DNA of 64,000 nucleotides from DSOI01 sp041394885 (GCA_041394885.1 JAWKHI010000001.1:310001-374000); one strand, 5' to 3'. Positions 1 to 9,295 are shown, numbered from the stretch's first letter. The notes: generated by a model not told the origin, from the sequence alone. Numbers and translations: made by a program.

Positions 1-393
1 ATCGGGATCCCGGACGGCCACCACAACCTCACCCATCACAAGGGCAATGCCGAATGGATCGAGAAGATCCGCAACATCAACGAGTATCACGTTCGCGCCT
101 TCGCGGCGTTCCTGTCCCGCCTCGATGCCATCCAGGATGGTGACGGCTCCCTGCTCGATCACTCGATGATCGTTTACGGGTCCGGCATATCCGACGGCAA
201 CAAGCACACCCATCACGACCTGCCGGTGATCCTCGCCGGTGGCGGCGGCGGCAAGCTCCGCACCGGACGCCACGTCCGGTATCCGCACTACACCCCGTTG
301 ACCAACCTCTACGTCACGCTACTCGAGCACATGGGCGTGCAGGCCGGCGGAGTGGGGGATTCCAACGGCCGGCTGAACCACCTGGACGCGTGA
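1..393 (+). CDS. DUF1552 family protein, C-terminal part (5' truncated by window edge)
   Basis: The frame is open from base 1 to a TGA at 391-393, so the gene begins upstream of the window. The visible 130 residues contain DGHHNLTHH, then GSGISDGNKHTHHDLPVILAGG and a C-terminal YTPLTNLYVTLLEHMG. This histidine-rich ending is characteristic of DUF1552 proteins (HXXSHH family), secreted proteins of Planctomycetes and Acidobacteria whose genes usually follow a DUF1592/DUF1588 cytochrome-like gene. The molecular function is unknown. The partner gene would lie outside the window, to the left. Family assignment rests on recall of the motif pattern; no search was possible. Confidence 0.8.
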   Translation: MGIPDGHHNLTHHKGNAEWIEKIRNINEYHVRAFAAFLSRLDAIQDGDGSLLDHSMIVYGSGISDGNKHTHHDLPVILAGGGGGKLRTGRHVRYPHYTPLTNLYVTLLEHMGVQAGGVGDSNGRLNHLDA

Positions 394-547
394 TCGAGCG
401 ACCGCTACAGAGCACGGGCCTCCCCCTGGTCCGCATAGGTATTGCTCTGGGAATATTTCTCGCTCACCCTGAGAAATTTCCTTTTTCTGCCCACTTCTAT
501 AAAGCATTCCGGCAGACTGCCGATACCTAACGCCAGAGGGAACGTAC
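394..547 (+). promoter_or_regulatory. Upstream region of the DksA/TraR-type gene
   Basis: This 154-base spacer separates the DUF1552 stop from the next ATG. It is more A/T-rich than its surroundings, as promoter DNA in a GC-rich genome often is, but I cannot name a convincing -35/-10 pair. AGAGGG sits seven bases before the ATG at 548 and serves as a good ribosome binding site. Confidence 0.35.
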
Positions 548-1288
548 ATGCAAAAAGCGAACGGCAAGGTCACCCAAACAACCCGTAAGCCGGCCGCGCG
601 GAGCACCGCCGCCCGGAGTAACACCGTCCGGAGCAATACCGTCTCGGCCGTCGCCTCGAGACCGGCCAAGAGCGGGTCAAACGGAATGGCCCACGCCGCG
701 GGCCGGACGCCAGCCGATCGCCAGAACGGGACGCAAAACGGCGCGGCCGGCAAGGGCGCCGCGGTAAGGGGTGTCGTGGTGAAAAACGGAGTCGCCAAGG
801 GCGGACTCACGAAGAACGGCATTGCCCGGAGCACGGCCATCAACAACTCCCCTCCCGCGCCCGTCGTGGCCCAGCCTCACCTAGCCCCGAAACCCGTGCC
901 CGCCCGGCCACCGGTGGACCCACGCTATGCGTCGTTTCTCGATGTCCTGATGGACAAGCGGCGGGAACTGCTCGGCAGTCTGGAAGAGACGAAATTCGAC
1001 ACACTGGCCCGATTGGGCCGGGTGGCGGAAGAGGATCAAGCCCAGCTGTCGCACGAGGAGTTTATCTCGCTGCAGCGCAACAGCATGGATTACCAGGCGC
1101 TCCGTCTGGTGGACGGGGCATTGGACCGAATGCGGTCCGGCGAGTACGGGACCTGCCAGGAGTGCGAGGAGGAGATCTCGGCGAAGCGTCTGGCCGCGAT
1201 TCCCTGGGCGAAATACTGCGTGCACTGCCAGGATGGCGCGCACCAGATCGAGCTCAACGAGCAGTACGATCACGCCGACGCGTGGTAG
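548..1288 (+). CDS. DksA/TraR-type C4 zinc-finger protein with long basic low-complexity N-terminus
   Basis: The 246-residue product has two parts. Residues 1-110 are low-complexity and rich in Lys, Arg, Asn, Ala and Gly, with short internal repeats (RSNTVRSNTV; KNGVAKGGLTKNGIA). Residues 125-246 form a helical segment followed by a four-cysteine finger, CQEC and CVHC separated by about 20 residues, as in DksA/TraR proteins that bind in the RNA polymerase secondary channel. Canonical DksA is about 150 residues, so the basic N-terminal tail is the extra part; it may bind nucleic acid. AGAGGG lies seven bases before the ATG. Zinc binding is well supported; a transcriptional role is inferred from family. 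Confidence 0.8.
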   Translation: MQKANGKVTQTTRKPAARSTAARSNTVRSNTVSAVASRPAKSGSNGMAHAAGRTPADRQNGTQNGAAGKGAAVRGVVVKNGVAKGGLTKNGIARSTAINNSPPAPVVAQPHLAPKPVPARPPVDPRYASFLDVLMDKRRELLGSLEETKFDTLARLGRVAEEDQAQLSHEEFISLQRNSMDYQALRLVDGALDRMRSGEYGTCQECEEEISAKRLAAIPWAKYCVHCQDGAHQIELNEQYDHADAW

Positions 1289-1349
1289 CGGGCCGTCTCC
1301 GAGATTTCGTTCCCTGAAACGGCCCCGGCCGAACGGCTATCCTGAAGGA

Positions 1350-1832
1350 ATGCAACAACAATACACGGCGCCTCCGCCGATGTCGATCGATCCTTCCAAG
1401 AGCTACACCGCCACGCTCGAAACCTCGCGCGGCTCCATCGTTTGTGAGCTCTTTGCCAAGGACGCCCCCAACACCGTCAGCAATTTCGTCTTCCTCGCCC
1501 GGGAAAAATTCTATGACGGCACCGTTTTTCATCGGGTGATCCCGAATTTCATGATCCAGGGCGGCGACCCGACCGGAACCGGCCGCGGCGGCCCCGGTTA
1601 CCGCTTCGCCGACGAGTTTGCGGGGAACCCTCATCGCCACACCGTGGGCGCGCTCTCGATGGCCAACGCGGGTCCGGGCACCAACGGCAGCCAGTTCTTC
1701 GTCACCCACGTGGTGTGCGATTGGCTGGACGGCAAGCACACCGTCTTCGGCAAGGTAGTCACCGGCCAGGATGTGGTCAATGGAGTCCAGCAAGGCGATC
1801 AACTGATCAGCGTCACGATCTCGGAGCAATAG
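1350..1832 (+). CDS. Peptidyl-prolyl cis-trans isomerase, cyclophilin type
   Basis: The 160-residue protein is a compact cyclophilin that isomerises Xaa-Pro bonds. Signature segments are FHRVIPNFMIQGGDPTGTG, carrying the catalytic Arg and the Phe/Met pocket, then GTNGSQFFVT and the LDGKHTVFGKV strand. No signal peptide is visible, so it is probably cytoplasmic. The ATG at 1350 is touched directly by AAGGA, which is too close to act as a ribosome binding site; an in-frame ATG at 1380 (MSIDPSKSY) is an alternative start and would lose only a non-conserved lead. The gene follows the zinc-finger gene by about 60 bases on the same strand. Confidence 0.93.
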   Translation: MQQQYTAPPPMSIDPSKSYTATLETSRGSIVCELFAKDAPNTVSNFVFLAREKFYDGTVFHRVIPNFMIQGGDPTGTGRGGPGYRFADEFAGNPHRHTVGALSMANAGPGTNGSQFFVTHVVCDWLDGKHTVFGKVVTGQDVVNGVQQGDQLISVTISEQ

Positions 1833-1944
1833 GCAAACAGCTGAATCCGGAATCCGAGTGCGCCCTCACCACAAGCCTCCCGATCCTGGAGCGCAACGCC
1901 TGCATGGCCCCCACCGGCCGGATGCGGGGACCAGCGAAGCTCCC

Positions 1945-3231
1945 GTGATCACGGAACGGCGGCGAGGCTCCCGGACCCTGTTGCTGCTGGGAACGCTGTT
2001 GCCCCTCGCCGCCCAGCAGCCCGCAACGCGGATCGAGGTTCTGGAACAGCAGCGCGCCGAGCGCAACCGCGCCATCGCCGCTGAGTCCCAGGCTCGGCCC
2101 GAGTCCGAAAAGAAAGGCGGGCTGTTCTCCAAGATCGACACCCGCGCCGTCATCGACGCCTTGTCCGGTGGCGGCACGGGCTTGTCGATGCGATTCGGCG
2201 GATTGGTGACCGGATCCGGTTTCGGGCTGGGCCCGGAATACTACCGCCCCGATCTGGCGAACGGCAACATTGCCTTCCGTGCTTTCGCGGTCGGTTCGAT
2301 CCGCAAGTATTACCTCTTGCACACCTCGCTCTCGTTCCCGCGGATTTACTCCAACCGGTTCGCCGCCTCGGTGGAAGCCGAGCGGCTGGACGCCCCGCGC
2401 ATGCACTATTTCGGTCCTGGTTGGGACTCCAGGGAGTCCGCACGCTCGTCCTACCGTTTGGAAAGGACCACTTTCGACAGCCGCGCGGCGTGGCGGCCGA
2501 CACGGGAGTCCCTCCAGGTGGGCATCACGGGCGGGCTGGCTCTGTTCAATACCGGTCCGGGCCAGGATCCTCGCGTACCATCGGTGGAAATGACGTTCAC
2601 GGATCCCGCGGCCCCTGCTTCCCCCTTTTTCCGTCCTCTGCCGGCCAACCTCACTCCGGGGCTCGATCGGCAGACCAGCTTCTTTCGCGGCGGACCATTC
2701 GTCGAGCTCGACCTCCGGGACCGCCCCGAGGATCCCCACAAAGGCACCCACTTCCTGGCCCAGTACCGCCTCTGGCATGACCGCAATGCCGCGGGCTATT
2801 CGTTCCGGCGTCTCGAAACATCCGCCGAGCACTACATCCCGTTCTTCAACCGCAAGCGGGTGATTGCGTTCCGAGCGGGAACCGAGCTCAGCTTCACCGG
2901 CACGGGGCAGCAGGTGCCGTTTTACCTTCAGTCCACGTTGGGCGGATCGGACAACTTACGCGGCTTCCACCGTTTCCGCTTCCACGGCAATCATTCCGTC
3001 ATTACCACCGCCGAGTACCGCTGGGAAGTGATTCCGGCGCTCGACATGGCCATCTACGGCGACGCAGGCAAGGTTTTCGATCAAATCCGCGAATTCGATC
3101 TACGCCATTCGGCCACCAGTTTCGGCCTCGGCTTCCGTGTCAAAAATCGCGGCAAAGTGGTAGTGCGGCTCGACACCGGCTATAGCCGCGAGGGATTTCA
3201 GGTATGGCTCAAGTTCCGCAACGTGTTCTAG
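1945..3231 (+). CDS. Omp85/BamA-like outer-membrane beta-barrel protein (surface antigen family)
   Basis: From a GTG at 1945 the product has 428 residues and starts with a signal peptide ending near LLPLAAQQ. The C-terminal two thirds alternate hydrophobic and polar residues as a transmembrane barrel does. The segment GGSDNLRGFHRF matches the conserved LRGF motif of Omp85 barrels and is followed by GDAGKVF; the protein ends in a terminal Phe, as barrel proteins usually do. There are no POTRA domains, so it resembles the short surface-antigen (D15) class rather than BamA itself. Its last 28 bases overlap the next gene, suggesting joint translation. Substrate or role is unknown. An in-frame ATG further upstream would give a poorer N-terminus. 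Confidence 0.8.
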   Translation: MITERRRGSRTLLLLGTLLPLAAQQPATRIEVLEQQRAERNRAIAAESQARPESEKKGGLFSKIDTRAVIDALSGGGTGLSMRFGGLVTGSGFGLGPEYYRPDLANGNIAFRAFAVGSIRKYYLLHTSLSFPRIYSNRFAASVEAERLDAPRMHYFGPGWDSRESARSSYRLERTTFDSRAAWRPTRESLQVGITGGLALFNTGPGQDPRVPSVEMTFTDPAAPASPFFRPLPANLTPGLDRQTSFFRGGPFVELDLRDRPEDPHKGTHFLAQYRLWHDRNAAGYSFRRLETSAEHYIPFFNRKRVIAFRAGTELSFTGTGQQVPFYLQSTLGGSDNLRGFHRFRFHGNHSVITTAEYRWEVIPALDMAIYGDAGKVFDQIREFDLRHSATSFGLGFRVKNRGKVVVRLDTGYSREGFQVWLKFRNVF

Positions 3232-4799
3232 GCGCCTTGGCCGCCGCGGCCGGGCTGCTGGCACCGATGGCCGAACCGGCGCTCGCCGGGCGATTTTATC
3301 CCGATGATCCGATCGCGGTGACGGTGGCCCCGGTTCCCACCGGCGCGGTGGCGTCAAAATCGATCGACGAATTCCGAGACTTCCTCACCCAATCGGCCAA
3401 GCCGGAGCGCCGGCCCGTGGTGCGCTCGCAGGGAATCAATACACTGGGCGAGGTCCCCGACAGCGCATGGTACACCAATCGCCATGGGATGCACCGTATG
3501 AGCCTGGACGAACTCCGCCGGGGGCCTGGTGACGCGAGAGCGCCGCAGCCGCCCTACGAGGTCCTTGCGCTGCGGCGCGACGGCCTCACCGCCCGTCTCG
3601 AAGTACGCGATGCGGCCGGCAGAGTCTACTTCCTCAAGACCGACGCCGCGAAGTATCCCGAACTGGCAACGGCGGCCGACGTCATCGGGTCGCGTTTCTT
3701 TTATGCCCTTGGCTTTCACACGCCGGAGAACTACCTCATCACAGCCTTTCGAGCCCAGTTCCAGCCCGCCCCGGGCGCCATGGTGTCAGGCGGAGGCAGC
3801 CGGAAGCGTCCGATGACCAGCAAAGATATCGACGGCGCCTTCGATATCGTTCCCCGCAACCACGATGCGTCCTACCGCATGATGGCCAGTCTCCGGCTGG
3901 CCGGAGAGCCCGTTGGTCCTTTCCGGTTCTCCGGCACGCGAGCCGACGATCCGAATGATTTCGTCCCCCACGAACAGCGCCGGGACCTTCGAGGGCTCCA
4001 CGTGATGGCGGCCTGGCTCAACTACACCGACGCGTCCGCGCCCAATACGCTCGACACCGTGGTGGAAGAAAACGGAATCCGGTTCCTGCGCCATCACCTT
4101 CTGGATTTTGACTCGACGCTCGGTTCCGACCGGGACCAACCCAAGGACGCCCGCTTCGGCAACGCCTTTCTGGTGCCCCCGGCGCACGAGATGCTGATCC
4201 GCATGTTCACGTTCGGTTTGTATTGGGAACCGTGGGAGCGGGCCGACTATCCGAGTGACTCCACCGTCGGGCGATTCGAGTCATCCGCGTTCGATCCGGA
4301 GCGGTGGCTGACGTCGTACCCGAACCCCGCGTTTTTGTCGCGCACGCTGGAGGACGAGTATTGGGCGGCGAAGCTCGTCCTCGCGTTCACCGATGACGAC
4401 ATCCGCGCCATCGTCGAGACGGGCGGCCATTCCGATCCCAAGGCCACCGAGTACATCGTTCAGGCGCTTTGCCAGAGGCGGATTCGAATCGGCCAAGCGT
4501 ACCTCACCCGGGTGCTGGCGCTCGACCGATTCCGGGTGGAGGCCGGTTCGATCGTTTTCGACGACCTCCGCGAGCAGTACGGCTTCGGCACTCGACGGCA
4601 GTTTCGGTATACGTGGTCAGAATTCGACAACGACCGCGAAACCCATTCCCCGATCGCGGGAGCCGTGGGGCCGCACCTGCCACGCTCCAACGCACCGTAC
4701 CTGGCGGTCCGGATCGAGGACGAGAGCGACTCTTCGAAAAGCGTCACCGTATTCGTGCGGGATGGGCGAGCCGTGGTGGGCCTGGATCGGACCTGGTAA
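3204..4799 (+). CDS. Secreted protein with protein-kinase-like (HipA/CotH/Fam20-type) catalytic signatures
   Basis: The 531-residue product begins with a signal peptide (cleavage near PALAG). Three segments resemble the catalytic core of the kinase fold: VYFLKTD with Lys145 in the position of the ATP-anchoring lysine; NYTDASAPN with Asp276 and Asn281 spaced as in the D-x4-N catalytic loop; and HLLDFDSTLG with Asp301 in the place of the DFG aspartate. A conserved-looking early block, EVPDSAWYTNRHGM, precedes them. I do not recognise the family by name. If active it would phosphorylate something outside the cytoplasm, as CotH and Fam20 enzymes do. The ATG lies inside the end of the Omp85-like gene, so the two probably act together. 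Kinase assignment is inference from motifs only. Confidence 0.55.
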   Translation: MAQVPQRVLGALAAAAGLLAPMAEPALAGRFYPDDPIAVTVAPVPTGAVASKSIDEFRDFLTQSAKPERRPVVRSQGINTLGEVPDSAWYTNRHGMHRMSLDELRRGPGDARAPQPPYEVLALRRDGLTARLEVRDAAGRVYFLKTDAAKYPELATAADVIGSRFFYALGFHTPENYLITAFRAQFQPAPGAMVSGGGSRKRPMTSKDIDGAFDIVPRNHDASYRMMASLRLAGEPVGPFRFSGTRADDPNDFVPHEQRRDLRGLHVMAAWLNYTDASAPNTLDTVVEENGIRFLRHHLLDFDSTLGSDRDQPKDARFGNAFLVPPAHEMLIRMFTFGLYWEPWERADYPSDSTVGRFESSAFDPERWLTSYPNPAFLSRTLEDEYWAAKLVLAFTDDDIRAIVETGGHSDPKATEYIVQALCQRRIRIGQAYLTRVLALDRFRVEAGSIVFDDLREQYGFGTRRQFRYTWSEFDNDRETHSPIAGAVGPHLPRSNAPYLAVRIEDESDSSKSVTVFVRDGRAVVGLDRTW

Positions 4800-4841
4800 G
4801 CAGTGTCGATACTCCGTATTTTCGCTTCTCAGTGAAAGCAA

Positions 4842-4869
4842 AAAGCGGACCTCCGAAGAGGTCCGCTTT
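4842..4869. terminator. Bidirectional intrinsic terminator between convergent genes
   Basis: A perfect 12-bp stem (AAAGCGGACCTC / GAGGTCCGCTTT) closes a CGAA loop. The A-rich and T-rich flanks let it act in both directions. It sits between the stop of the kinase-like gene on the plus strand and the stop of the TPR-like gene on the minus strand, where such a signal is expected. Confidence 0.85.
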
Positions 4870-4900
4870 CCGCGTTCGCAATCGTCCCGTATGCCGGTGA

Positions 4901-6196
4901 CTATTTTTTGCGCCGAGCCGGTCGCCGCGCCGGTGCGCGCTTGGGCGGCTCCGGCAGGCCAGTGATCTTCTCCTTTTCCTGATCGAGCGTCAGAAGGAAA
5001 GGATCCGCGGTGAATTCCTGAGCCACGCCGCCCTCGAACTCGAGCTCGGTGCCGGGCTCGATCTTGGCCGGGTGCGCCGAATCCAGCCGCAGCTTGATCT
5101 CGGTGTCTTCGCCGAGGATCGCCACGTCGATTTCCTTGGGGCGTGCCTCGGGAGTGGCCGCCACGACTTTGCCCTTGAGCTTGGGCAGTGCGGACCCCTT
5201 CAGCGTGTCGCTGAAGTAACCCGGACCCGTGGTGGGCTCGCTCAGACCTTTCTTCAGCCCGAGCCAGAGGAATTTCTGGGGATCGGACTGACGCAGTTCT
5301 TCCTCCTGCTGATGCAGGATCTCCTGCTTGCTCAGGATCTTGAAATCCGAGGCCGGGAACGGATCCTTGAGCGCCATCGCGATGACGTCCTTGAGGCCGT
5401 CGGTGCTGCCGTGGTAGCTGACGTAGGTTTTCTGGAGGTAGGCTTGGAGCTGCTTCTTCACGTCCGCCGACAGGGCGTCCTCACCTTCGTAGTTGGCCGC
5501 GCGGGCCAGATGGTAGAGGGCAGGAATCTGCTTCTCCTGGATCTTCTGCTGCAACATCGAGGTGGACAGCCAGTAGGACACCCAACCCGAGTTGGGGTTC
5601 ATCTTGAGGAACTCGGTGAAGGTCTCTTCCGACTTGGCGAACTCCTTGCGCTGCATCTGAATCCAGCCGATGGTCTTCTGCGCGAGCGAATCATACGTCA
5701 GCTTTTCTTTCTTCCACTGTTCTTCGCTCACCTGGGCCGGCTTCTTGCCGGGGTCGAACACCGTGGCCAGATTCTCCTTGAGGCTGCGGGCCACCTTCTC
5801 GCCCGTGTCGAGCTTGCCGGGGTCCTGCGTGTTCATGCTGATTACCAGCGAGGTGATGAAGAACTGCGCGGGGAAGCTCTTAGGGTCGAGCGTGAGCAGT
5901 TCTTCCGATGCCTTCCAGGCTTCGTCGCCCTTGCGGAGACCCTGGAAGTAGTTGGTGGCAATCATGGTCTGCCGCTCCAACTTGTAGTCGGACTCCGGGT
6001 ATTCCTTCTTCCATTGATCCAGATATTGGGCCTTTTTGGCCGGGTCTGTTTCCTTCTGGGCCGCCGTGAAGAGGTCGTACTCTTTCTGGTCCTTGACCTG
6101 TTTCTGTTTTTCCTGGGCCAGGGCCACCGTCGCCGACAGACACAGGGCCGCCGCAGCGACTGAAGCCGTTACTTTCCGAAAGTGTTCAAGAAACAC
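4901..6196 (-). CDS. Periplasmic TPR-like repeat protein
   Basis: The 431-residue protein has a signal peptide (hydrophobic AAALCLSATVALAQ) and then a mostly helical body with tetratricopeptide-like units, for example around YLDQWKKEYPESDY and EETFTEFLKMNPNSGWVSYW. It ends in a strongly basic tail, APARRPARRKK. The start is a GTG at 6196 with a strong AGGAGG six bases upstream, which supports this start over later ATGs. Proteins of this type are common in Acidobacteria and act as periplasmic scaffolds, but no partner is evident. It is divergent from the SSS transporter gene, with a 258-base shared upstream region. Confidence 0.75.
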   Translation of the reverse strand: MFLEHFRKVTASVAAAALCLSATVALAQEKQKQVKDQKEYDLFTAAQKETDPAKKAQYLDQWKKEYPESDYKLERQTMIATNYFQGLRKGDEAWKASEELLTLDPKSFPAQFFITSLVISMNTQDPGKLDTGEKVARSLKENLATVFDPGKKPAQVSEEQWKKEKLTYDSLAQKTIGWIQMQRKEFAKSEETFTEFLKMNPNSGWVSYWLSTSMLQQKIQEKQIPALYHLARAANYEGEDALSADVKKQLQAYLQKTYVSYHGSTDGLKDVIAMALKDPFPASDFKILSKQEILHQQEEELRQSDPQKFLWLGLKKGLSEPTTGPGYFSDTLKGSALPKLKGKVVAATPEARPKEIDVAILGEDTEIKLRLDSAHPAKIEPGTELEFEGGVAQEFTADPFLLTLDQEKEKITGLPEPPKRAPARRPARRKK

Positions 6197-6454
6197 TCCA
6201 CGCCTCCTCTTGGGTGGTGATTGCGAACCGATTTAATCTCTCTGCTAACGAGCACCGGGACAGGAAAGGTGCACTCTGCGGAGTATACCGAATCGACTTG
6301 GTAGCCGCAACCCGAGGACCGACCGAATCTATCCAAACGAAAGCACAGAGCAACCCAGTCATCGGTCCTCTCTCACGCCTTTGGACGCCCCGGCAAGCGA
6401 AAATGTTCCAGGACTTTGTGTTTTCCCGTGTTACAATCCCTCATCCCGTATCCG

Positions 6455-7927
6455 ATGCGCTACCTTGACCTCGCGGTGATTCTCGCCTACCTGATCGGGA
6501 TCACTCTGTTCGGCGCGCGCTTCCGGCACTCGCAGAAGTCGCTCAAGGACTATTTTCTCGGCGGCCGCAACGTGCCCTGGTGGGCGATCGCCTTTTCCAT
6601 CGTGTCGGCGGAGACCAGCACGCTCACGGTAATCGGAACCCCCGGCATCTCTTTTAAAGGCGACCTGGGGTTTCTCCAGGTGGTGTTCGGATACCTGCTG
6701 GCGCGTATCGTGATCAGCATTCTGTTCCTGCCTCACTACTTCCGCGGCGAGCTTTTTACGGCCTATGAAGTGATGGAACGCCGCTTCGGCCCGCCGATGC
6801 GCCGTCTCACCGCCGGCTGTTTTCTGATCCTCCGCGCTCTCGCCGAAGGTGTGCGGGTGTTTGCCATCTCGATCGTGATCTCGATTGTGCTCGGCACCGG
6901 CGAAACCGCGTCGATTCTCCTCATCGTGTGCCTTACCCTTTTTTACACCTTCGAAGGCGGCATGACCGCCGTCATCTGGACCGATGTCGTCCAAATGTTC
7001 CTGTACGTGGCCGGCGCCGTGCTCAGCCTATTTGTAATCCTCGGCAAGATCGACGGCGGTTGGCCCCACGTGATGGCCGTGGCGGGGGAAGCCGGCAAGT
7101 GGCGGATTCTCCACTTCGGCTTTGCCCCCACCCAGGAATTTTTCGCAACCACCTATACGTTCTGGGCCGGTATCATCGGCGGATGCTTTCTGACCACAGC
7201 CAGCCACGGCACCGAACAACTGATGGTCCAGCGCCTGCTCGCCGCACGCAGTGAAAAGGATAGCCGCGCCGCGCTGCTTGCAAGCTGGTTCGTCATCTTT
7301 TTCCAGTTTTCGCTATTTCTCGTCATCGGCGTGATTCTGTGGGTCTATTACCGCGACTCAGGGCTCGCCACTCCGCCTCAGCTGGACCGGATCTATCCAC
7401 AGTTCATTTGGGACCATCTACCGACCGGAGTGGCCGGGCTCGTGATCGCCGCCGTGCTGGCCGCGGCCATGTCGAACCTGAGCGCAGCGCTCAACTCGCT
7501 CGCCTCCACGTCGGTGATGGACTTCTGGAAGCCGTTGTCCGGTCGCGTCCGCACCGACGCCGAGTGGCTGGCCACGGCACGCCGGGTCACACTCGCCTGG
7601 GGCGGAATCCTGCTCGCCATCGCCATTGCCGCCCAGGGCATCGACTCGGTTCTGGAGGCCGGGCTCGGCATCGCCTCGGTCGTCTACGGATCGCTCCTGG
7701 GAGTTTTTCTACTCGGCGTCCTCACCACCCGCGTCGGCCCACGGGCGGCGATGACAGGCGCAGTCGCCGGACTGCTGACTATGTTGTGGATCCGCCTGGG
7801 GACTCCGGTGGCATGGACCTGGTACGTCCTCATCGGAACCACCGTCACCTTCGGCGCCGGCTGGCTCGCTTCGCTCGTATACAAGGAGCTCGCTCATTCA
7901 GAAGCGGCTCGTTCACAAGGAGAATGA
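6455..7927 (+). CDS. Sodium:solute symporter (SSS family)
   Basis: The product of about 490 residues has some 13 hydrophobic membrane spans, starting with YLDLAVILAYLIGITLFGA. The segment SLKDYFLGGRNVPWWAIAFS is a hallmark of the sodium/solute symporter family, as is the helix containing SAETSTLTVIGTPG. The substrate cannot be read from sequence; sugars, amino acids or carboxylates are all possible. The ATG at 6455 begins exactly at the first membrane segment; an upstream ATG in the same frame would add 13 unconserved residues. The next gene, an amino-acid permease, follows after six bases, so the two transporters are co-transcribed. Confidence 0.9.
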   Translation: MRYLDLAVILAYLIGITLFGARFRHSQKSLKDYFLGGRNVPWWAIAFSIVSAETSTLTVIGTPGISFKGDLGFLQVVFGYLLARIVISILFLPHYFRGELFTAYEVMERRFGPPMRRLTAGCFLILRALAEGVRVFAISIVISIVLGTGETASILLIVCLTLFYTFEGGMTAVIWTDVVQMFLYVAGAVLSLFVILGKIDGGWPHVMAVAGEAGKWRILHFGFAPTQEFFATTYTFWAGIIGGCFLTTASHGTEQLMVQRLLAARSEKDSRAALLASWFVIFFQFSLFLVIGVILWVYYRDSGLATPPQLDRIYPQFIWDHLPTGVAGLVIAAVLAAAMSNLSAALNSLASTSVMDFWKPLSGRVRTDAEWLATARRVTLAWGGILLAIAIAAQGIDSVLEAGLGIASVVYGSLLGVFLLGVLTTRVGPRAAMTGAVAGLLTMLWIRLGTPVAWTWYVLIGTTVTFGAGWLASLVYKELAHSEAARSQGE

Positions 7928-7933
7928 CAAATC

Positions 7934-9295
7934 ATGGCTGAATTGCGCCGCGATCTCGGGATTTGGGGAGCCGCGGCGATCGTCGTCGGCACCGTGATCG
8001 GCAGCGGCATCTTCCTCGTCCCGAAAACGATGATCCAGAGCGTGGGGTCCGTGGAGTGGGTCTTTCTGGTCTGGGTGGCGGCAGGCTTGCTCTCCCTTGC
8101 CGGCGCGCTCACGTATGGAGAACTGGCCGCGGCCATGCCAGAGGCGGGCGGCGAATATGTGTACCTGCGCGAAGCGTACGGACCGTTTTTCGGTTTTGTT
8201 TACGGCTGGACGCAGATGTGGGTGGCCAAGAGCGGATCCATCGCGGCCCTCGCCACGGGCTTTTTCTACTACTTGGCGAATTTCCATCCCAACCTCGAGC
8301 AGGTCTTCTTCACCATCGGGATCCCGATCGGCCCCAACGGGGGCCCTATCGAGGTGCGATACGGGCAATTGGCCGCCATCGGCGTGATTCTCTTTCTCGG
8401 CGGGCTGAACTATTTCGGAGTGAAGGTCGGCGGAGGTGTGCAAGTGGTTGTCACCGTGATCATGGTGGCGAGCATCTTCGCCATCGTGTGGGCGGGGTTG
8501 ACCAGTTCGGCGGGAAACAGCGCGAATTTCTCATCCAACGTTCCCGCCACCGCCGGCGTGGCGGGATTTTTCGCCGCCATGGTGGCCGCGCTGTGGGCCT
8601 ACGACGGCTGGAACAACGTCACCATGGTGGCCAGCGAGATCCGTGAGCCGCAACGCAACCTACCCTTGGCTCTCACCGCCGGCGTGGCCGGAATTATCGT
8701 GATCTACCTGGCGGCGAATCTGGCGTACTTCTACATTCTTCCGGCCACCGAAGTGGCTTCCAGTGACCGGGTAGCAGCGACCATGATGGGCAAGTTGATG
8801 GGCGAGTGGGGAGCCGGAGCCGTTTCCGTCGCCGCCATGATCTCCATGTTCGCGGCGATCAACGGCTCCATTCTTTCGGGCTCTCGCGTTCCCTACGCGA
8901 TGGCACGGGACGGCCTGTTCTTCAAGCGCCTGAGCCACGTGAACGAACACTACCGGACGCCGGCGGCATCGATCCTTGCGTTGAGCGGCTGGTCCGCGGT
9001 ATTGGTGCTGAGCGGGCGTTACGACGATTTGTTTAATTTTGTGATTTTTTCCAGTTGGATCTTATACGCCATGGCGGCCGCATCGGTGATCGTGCTTCGC
9101 CGAAAGCGGCCGAATATGGAGCGGCCATACCGGACGGTGGGATATCCAGCCGTACCGGTCCTGTTCGTTTTGGTGGCAATCGGCCTTCTCGCCAACACGA
9201 TGATCGAGCGGCCCAGGGAATCGTTCCTGGGGTTAGGCTTGATTTTGACGGGCGTTCCGTTTTATTTTCGGTGGAAGAAGCGCATCTCGAATTGA
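7934..9295 (+). CDS. Amino acid permease, APC superfamily
   Basis: The 453-residue protein has about 12 membrane helices. The N-terminal GIWGAAAIVVGTVIGSGIF is the canonical first helix of APC-family exchangers, and EAGGEYVYLREAYG is the conserved block before helix 3. The overall look is closest to the L-type amino-acid transporter/SteT branch, which exchanges neutral amino acids. It lies six bases after the SSS symporter gene. The C-terminus ends in a short basic tail (RWKKRISN). Confidence 0.92.
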   Translation: MAELRRDLGIWGAAAIVVGTVIGSGIFLVPKTMIQSVGSVEWVFLVWVAAGLLSLAGALTYGELAAAMPEAGGEYVYLREAYGPFFGFVYGWTQMWVAKSGSIAALATGFFYYLANFHPNLEQVFFTIGIPIGPNGGPIEVRYGQLAAIGVILFLGGLNYFGVKVGGGVQVVVTVIMVASIFAIVWAGLTSSAGNSANFSSNVPATAGVAGFFAAMVAALWAYDGWNNVTMVASEIREPQRNLPLALTAGVAGIIVIYLAANLAYFYILPATEVASSDRVAATMMGKLMGEWGAGAVSVAAMISMFAAINGSILSGSRVPYAMARDGLFFKRLSHVNEHYRTPAASILALSGWSAVLVLSGRYDDLFNFVIFSSWILYAMAAASVIVLRRKRPNMERPYRTVGYPAVPVLFVLVAIGLLANTMIERPRESFLGLGLILTGVPFYFRWKKRISN

